DNA of 64,000 bases, taken from Stigmatella erecta (lineage in GTDB: Bacteria; Myxococcota; Myxococcia; Myxococcales; Myxococcaceae). Below the pieces are notes generated by a model. The model saw only the letters and a list, made by a program, of their open reading frames with translations, was not told the origin of the DNA and ran no database searches. The position numbers and the translations under genes are program-made. The stretch's first letter is position 1, and every line of letters begins with the position of its first letter. Below, piece by piece: positions 61,269-64,000 of the stretch. The stretch covers positions 372,001 through 436,000 of the forward strand of contig NZ_FOIJ01000003.1 in the NCBI RefSeq assembly GCF_900111745.1. The letters run 5' to 3'.

Positions 61269-61913
61269 ATGAAGCCGATGTTCCGCGCCATGCTGATGAC
61301 CTGTCTGACGGCCCTGGTGGGCTGTGCATCCCTGAGGGGAGGCACCCAGCCGCCGGACACGGGCGCGCCTGGCCCCGGGTCCCTGGTGGAGCACTGCGAT
61401 GACACGCAGAAGGAGATCTCCAAGCAGGCGGACGCGATGGCGAGCCCCTACGGCATCGATCAGCACGTGGAGAAGAACTTCTCCGGCCGCAAGGTGTCCT
61501 GGCTGATGACGGACAGCGCGTACCAGAAGTTCGTGGTGCAGACGGGCGCGAAGAACTTCGGCCGCTGCAACGACGTGGCCTGCTACCTGTTCGCGGCGCC
61601 GGCGGCGACCATCCAGGGGGCGGTGGAGAAGGCGAAGACGCCGGACGGGAAGCATGATCCGGCGGTGCTGGGCCAGGCGCTGGGCCTGCCCGCGAAGAAC
61701 TTCGAGGGCCCGCTGCGGATGATGACGCTGGACCTGGCGGCGCAGAAGGTCTGCGCGCGGCTGCCGGTGGAGGCGGACCCGGGCGTGTGGAAGTGCACCA
61801 CGCCCGAGGAGAAGGACTGCTTCAAGTTCGGCGGCTACACGTCCGGCGGCGTGCCGGAGATGATGGTCATCAACGCCCCGGTGGCCGGGACGCAGGTGGC
61901 GGAGATTCCGTGA
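61269..61913 (+). CDS. Lipoprotein of unknown function
   Basis: 214 residues from the ATG at 61269, chosen over one two codons earlier because GGAG (61257-61260) is 8 bases away. Lipobox CLTALVGCAS. The mature part includes DDTQKEISKQADAMASPYGI, FSGRKVSWLMTDSAYQKFVV, six further Cys (EHCDD, GRCNDVACYLF, KVCARL, WKCTT, KDCFKFG) and a Gly-rich end. No family recognised; the Cys content suggests disulfides outside the cytoplasm. Its stop overlaps the GTG of the next small gene. Confidence 0.72.
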   Translation: MKPMFRAMLMTCLTALVGCASLRGGTQPPDTGAPGPGSLVEHCDDTQKEISKQADAMASPYGIDQHVEKNFSGRKVSWLMTDSAYQKFVVQTGAKNFGRCNDVACYLFAAPAATIQGAVEKAKTPDGKHDPAVLGQALGLPAKNFEGPLRMMTLDLAAQKVCARLPVEADPGVWKCTTPEEKDCFKFGGYTSGGVPEMMVINAPVAGTQVAEIP

Positions 61914-62155
61914 GCGCCGAGGAGGTGCTCCTCCAGAGCCCCCTCCTGTACCGCGTGCTGCGAGGCCAGGAGGGGGCGCTGTCCATCGAGGTGCTGGTGG
62001 GCGGCATCGTCCAGTTCGAGGTGCGCGTGCGCCTGACGCCGGAGGAGGCCGCGGCCTTCGCCCGGGAGGGTCGCGCCTTCTCGGACCGGCTGGCCCAGGC
62101 CATCCAGGCCGATCCGCCCTTCGGCGGGCGGTCGATGCGCTCTCCCACCCCGTGA
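61910..62155 (+). CDS. Small conserved-looking hypothetical protein
   Basis: 81 residues, GTG start overlapping the lipoprotein stop (GTGA). Sequence such as LLYRVLRGQEGALSIEVLVG and FEVRVRLTPEEAAAFAREGR suggests a beta-hairpin followed by a helix; no signal peptide, no Cys. No family recognised. Coupling to the lipoprotein gene and good codon usage support a real gene. Confidence 0.6.
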   Translation: MSAEEVLLQSPLLYRVLRGQEGALSIEVLVGGIVQFEVRVRLTPEEAAAFAREGRAFSDRLAQAIQADPPFGGRSMRSPTP

Positions 62156-62158
62156 GAA

Positions 62159-62192
62159 GGGGACGGGGCCCGCCAGTGGGGGCCCCGTCCCC
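62159..62192. terminator. Bidirectional terminator hairpin
   Basis: GGGGACGGGGCCC (62159-62171), loop of 8, GGGCCCCGTCCCC (62180-62192): a perfect 13 bp stem between convergent genes. Confidence 0.7.
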
Positions 62193-62197
62193 GCTCC

Positions 62198-63724
62198 TCA
62201 GGGCGTCCCGGGGGCCCAGTACGCCCGCGCCCGGGGCCAGAGGAAGTCCGCCACGTCGCGTCCGAGCTCCAGGCCCGCGATGTTGTCCGCCTGGATGTGG
62301 TAGCCGCCCATCACCCGCGAGATGCCCGCCAGCTCCGCCGTCTCGCTGAAGGTCGGCAGCTCCAAGGTCACCTCGCAGTCCTCGGGCGTATCGTTGGAGG
62401 GCCGCCTCCGGCGCTGCTGGATGATGTTGCAGGCAAAGCCCGGCTCCGTGAGGGCCCCGGCGGTGAGGTGCTCCACCTTGCCGAAGGTGTCGCTGCCCGT
62501 GAACAGCTCCAGCACCCGGGCGCACGCGGCGCTCACCGTGCTGTGGCCCGAGACGTAGCCCGGGAATGGCGGCGTGATGAAGGTGGAGGGCGAATACGGG
62601 CGCCACTGCTCCGCGGGAATCCGGTCCACCCCTTGGCCCGGTCCCACCCAGCCCATCAACTCGCCGCCCTCGCGGTAGTACCGGACGAGCGTCCATGGGC
62701 GGGAGGAGTCGTAGAAGCGCTTGGACTCCCACGCGGCGATGAAGGCATCCAGGGCCGCATTGCCCACGGTGAAGAAGAGCTTCACGTCCCGGTCCAGGCC
62801 GTACCCATCGCGGCGGGACACGTCCTGCGCGAACCGCAGCCAGTGGCCCGACTGGGCCGTGGACCGGGGGCCATCTCGCATGAACTCGACGAGGGCCTTC
62901 TGCTCCGGGGTGAGGTTCGCGTTGAACCGGATGATCTCCCGCACCTCCCGGGCGAGTTCGCGGGAGCCCACCTTCGGCGGAGGCGCGGGGCGGAACTGGT
63001 CACTGGACACGAGCGCGAAAGGCCGCACCAGGTACCAATGGGGGGTCAGGAAGCCGGGGGTGATGGTGCCGCCGTTGCCATCATCGAAGGAGATGGGCTG
63101 CCACCGGTCCGGGTCGATGATGACGTTCGGCGGGTTGACGGGGGTATACCCGGTGTAGTCGGAGTACGGGCCGCTGGAGCCTGGCGCGTCTCCCAGCTGG
63201 TTGGCGCCGTCGTGCCGCCGCCAGGTCAGGAGCGCGTCCGCCACGGTGTTCCCCACCCCCTGGGGCGTGGAGGGCTGGGTCGAGGTGTCGTCCGGGTCGT
63301 ACCCCATGTGCCGCATCTGCTCCGCGAGCCAGGCGGCATCCTGCGGGAACAGGTCCACCAGGGCACGGTAGGCGGCGAAAGCAATGGCCTTGCGCTTGTT
63401 GGCCAGGGTCCGCTCCCCGGGAGGCCGGCGCAGGGAGCCTCCCAGCCGGGTGCCCACGGCGCGCGCGTCATACGCCGCCCAGGCATCGAACATGGCGGTC
63501 ACCACGATGGCGTGTGAGCGGGAGATGACCGTGGGGCGCGCACCCCGCCGTTCCACCTCCCGGGCCGTGGCTTCCAGCGCGATGTCCACCCACCGGTAGG
63601 CATCCGAAGGGGCACTGCCGTGAGCAGGCAGCACAGGCTCCGCCTGGGCGGATGGAATCAGAAAACAAAGCGTGGCGAGAAAGACGAAGAGCCGTTGGGG
63701 TGGGGTCACAAGTGAGCGAGCCAA
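62198..63724 (-). CDS. Vanadium-dependent haloperoxidase-like (PAP2 superfamily) secreted protein
   Basis: 508 residues from a TTG at 63724, supported by AGGAGA about 8 bases upstream; a GTG five codons in is the alternative. Signal peptide RLFVFLATLCFLIPSAQA. Vanadate/phosphate pocket residues in order: Lys in AWESKRFYDSSRPWTLVR with its Arg, the SGH motif in GYVSGHSTVSAACARV, and Arg/His in SRVMGGYHIQADN. This is the arrangement of vanadium haloperoxidases and PAP2 acid phosphatases; the long N-terminal region (about 30-300) favours the haloperoxidase group. It would oxidise halides with H2O2, or hydrolyse phosphate, in the periplasm or outside. Confidence 0.88.
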   Translation of the reverse strand: MARSLVTPPQRLFVFLATLCFLIPSAQAEPVLPAHGSAPSDAYRWVDIALEATAREVERRGARPTVISRSHAIVVTAMFDAWAAYDARAVGTRLGGSLRRPPGERTLANKRKAIAFAAYRALVDLFPQDAAWLAEQMRHMGYDPDDTSTQPSTPQGVGNTVADALLTWRRHDGANQLGDAPGSSGPYSDYTGYTPVNPPNVIIDPDRWQPISFDDGNGGTITPGFLTPHWYLVRPFALVSSDQFRPAPPPKVGSRELAREVREIIRFNANLTPEQKALVEFMRDGPRSTAQSGHWLRFAQDVSRRDGYGLDRDVKLFFTVGNAALDAFIAAWESKRFYDSSRPWTLVRYYREGGELMGWVGPGQGVDRIPAEQWRPYSPSTFITPPFPGYVSGHSTVSAACARVLELFTGSDTFGKVEHLTAGALTEPGFACNIIQQRRRRPSNDTPEDCEVTLELPTFSETAELAGISRVMGGYHIQADNIAGLELGRDVADFLWPRARAYWAPGTP

Positions 63725-63739
63725 GGGTTTCTCCTGATG

Positions 63740-63764
63740 CGAGGCCCCGGCCAGGCGGGCCTCG
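63740..63764 (-). promoter_or_regulatory. Leader hairpin of the haloperoxidase gene
   Basis: CGAGGCCC (63740-63747) with GGGCCTCG (63757-63764): a perfect 8 bp stem with a 9-base loop, just upstream of the Shine-Dalgarno AGGAGA. Similar in placement to the hairpin before the S8 protease gene. Confidence 0.4.
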
Positions 63765-63967
63765 TGGCGCTCTCTCTATCCCTCCTGTCTGACCCGGTCC
63801 GCGCCCGAAGGCCCCCAGCACGGCGCCGGACCGGAGAATCGTGAGCCCGTTGTCCGGCTTTCAACTTCGGCCCGGCATGATGCAGCGCGCCAGCATTTCA
63901 CGGCCTTGGGGCACACCCGATTTTCCTGACATACCTTTGAAAGCCGTCTTGGTATTCCGTCGGCCAA

Positions 63968-63987
63968 TTGACTTTTCATTTTGTCAA
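63968..63987. repeat. AT-rich inverted repeat near the window end
   Basis: TTGAC-TTTTCATTTT-GTCAA: 5 bp arms around a T-rich centre, in a low-GC stretch about 245 bases upstream of the haloperoxidase start. Could be an operator. No gene is seen between 63725 and 64000. Confidence 0.3.
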
Positions 63988-64000
63988 AGAGCACCCTTTC

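Noticed and set aside
63776-63994. 72-codon minus-strand frame at the window end
   Set aside because: No motif, mixed composition over an AT/GC boundary, and it would overlap the expected promoter region of the haloperoxidase gene.

Overview
This is high-GC DNA (roughly 70%) with tightly packed genes. Several features point to a myxobacterium (Myxococcota, probably suborder Cystobacterineae, for example Stigmatella, Cystobacter or Archangium). These are an outer-membrane gliding-motility gene set like gltA/gltB/gltC, a Hanks-type Ser/Thr kinase, a PilZ protein, many lipoproteins with LxxxC lipoboxes, a MYXO-CTERM-like C-terminus, a sigma-54 activator with a V4R domain, and an ECF sigma factor next to a caspase-like protein. 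The genus is an inference; no rRNA is present. I found no rRNA, tRNA, CRISPR array, insertion sequence or prophage.

Layout. 1-8.4 kb is core metabolism and information processing: the start of uppS, a soluble Ser/Thr kinase with an acidic insertion, an RluA-type pseudouridine synthase, an acyl-CoA ligase, a remnant of yjbQ, dinB, an MscS channel and pcnB. 8.4-14.2 kb is a structured intergenic region and a 1789-residue subtilase carrying both a lipobox and a C-terminal sorting tail. 14.2-21.3 kb is one minus-strand transcription unit: two related outer-membrane barrels, GltC, an MFS transporter, PlsX and an App1-like HAD protein. A Cys-rich lipoprotein is divergent from it. 22-25.8 kb holds a von Willebrand A protein, purE-purK and ybaK. 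25.8-31.2 kb holds an oxidoreductase, a DUF192 lipoprotein, PilZ, a membrane gluzincin-TPR protein and two small proteins. 31.2-38.9 kb holds a homoserine-kinase-like protein, a TPR membrane protein, an SGNH-hydrolase remnant in a low-GC patch, a lipoprotein, and an FHA / cyclic-nucleotide-binding / NTF2-like operon. 39-44.7 kb holds TldD-TldE, a ParB-like protein and an OPT transporter.

45.3-49.0 kb is a four-gene overlapping operon: ECF sigma factor, zinc-type anti-sigma factor, caspase-like lipoprotein with a C-terminal barrel, and a second lipoprotein. This reads as an envelope-sensing unit with a proteolytic output. 49-50.6 kb holds two secreted lipoproteins, one with a knottin-like cysteine pattern behind a leader with two mutually exclusive hairpins. 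50.7-53.7 kb is a divergent pair: a V4R/sigma-54 activator and a cytochrome P450 whose upstream region contains a consensus -24/-12 promoter, so ligand-controlled P450 expression can be read directly from the DNA. 53.7-64 kb is a second subtilase lipoprotein, a beta-lactamase-fold hydrolase, an LtaS/EptA-type sulfatase-fold membrane enzyme, an EamA transporter, GapN, a lipoprotein pair and a vanadium-type haloperoxidase.

Most convergent gene pairs are separated by perfect GC-rich hairpins without a U-run. Two genes (the kinase and the NTF2-like lipoprotein) appear to be transcribed from promoters only a few bases before their start codons.
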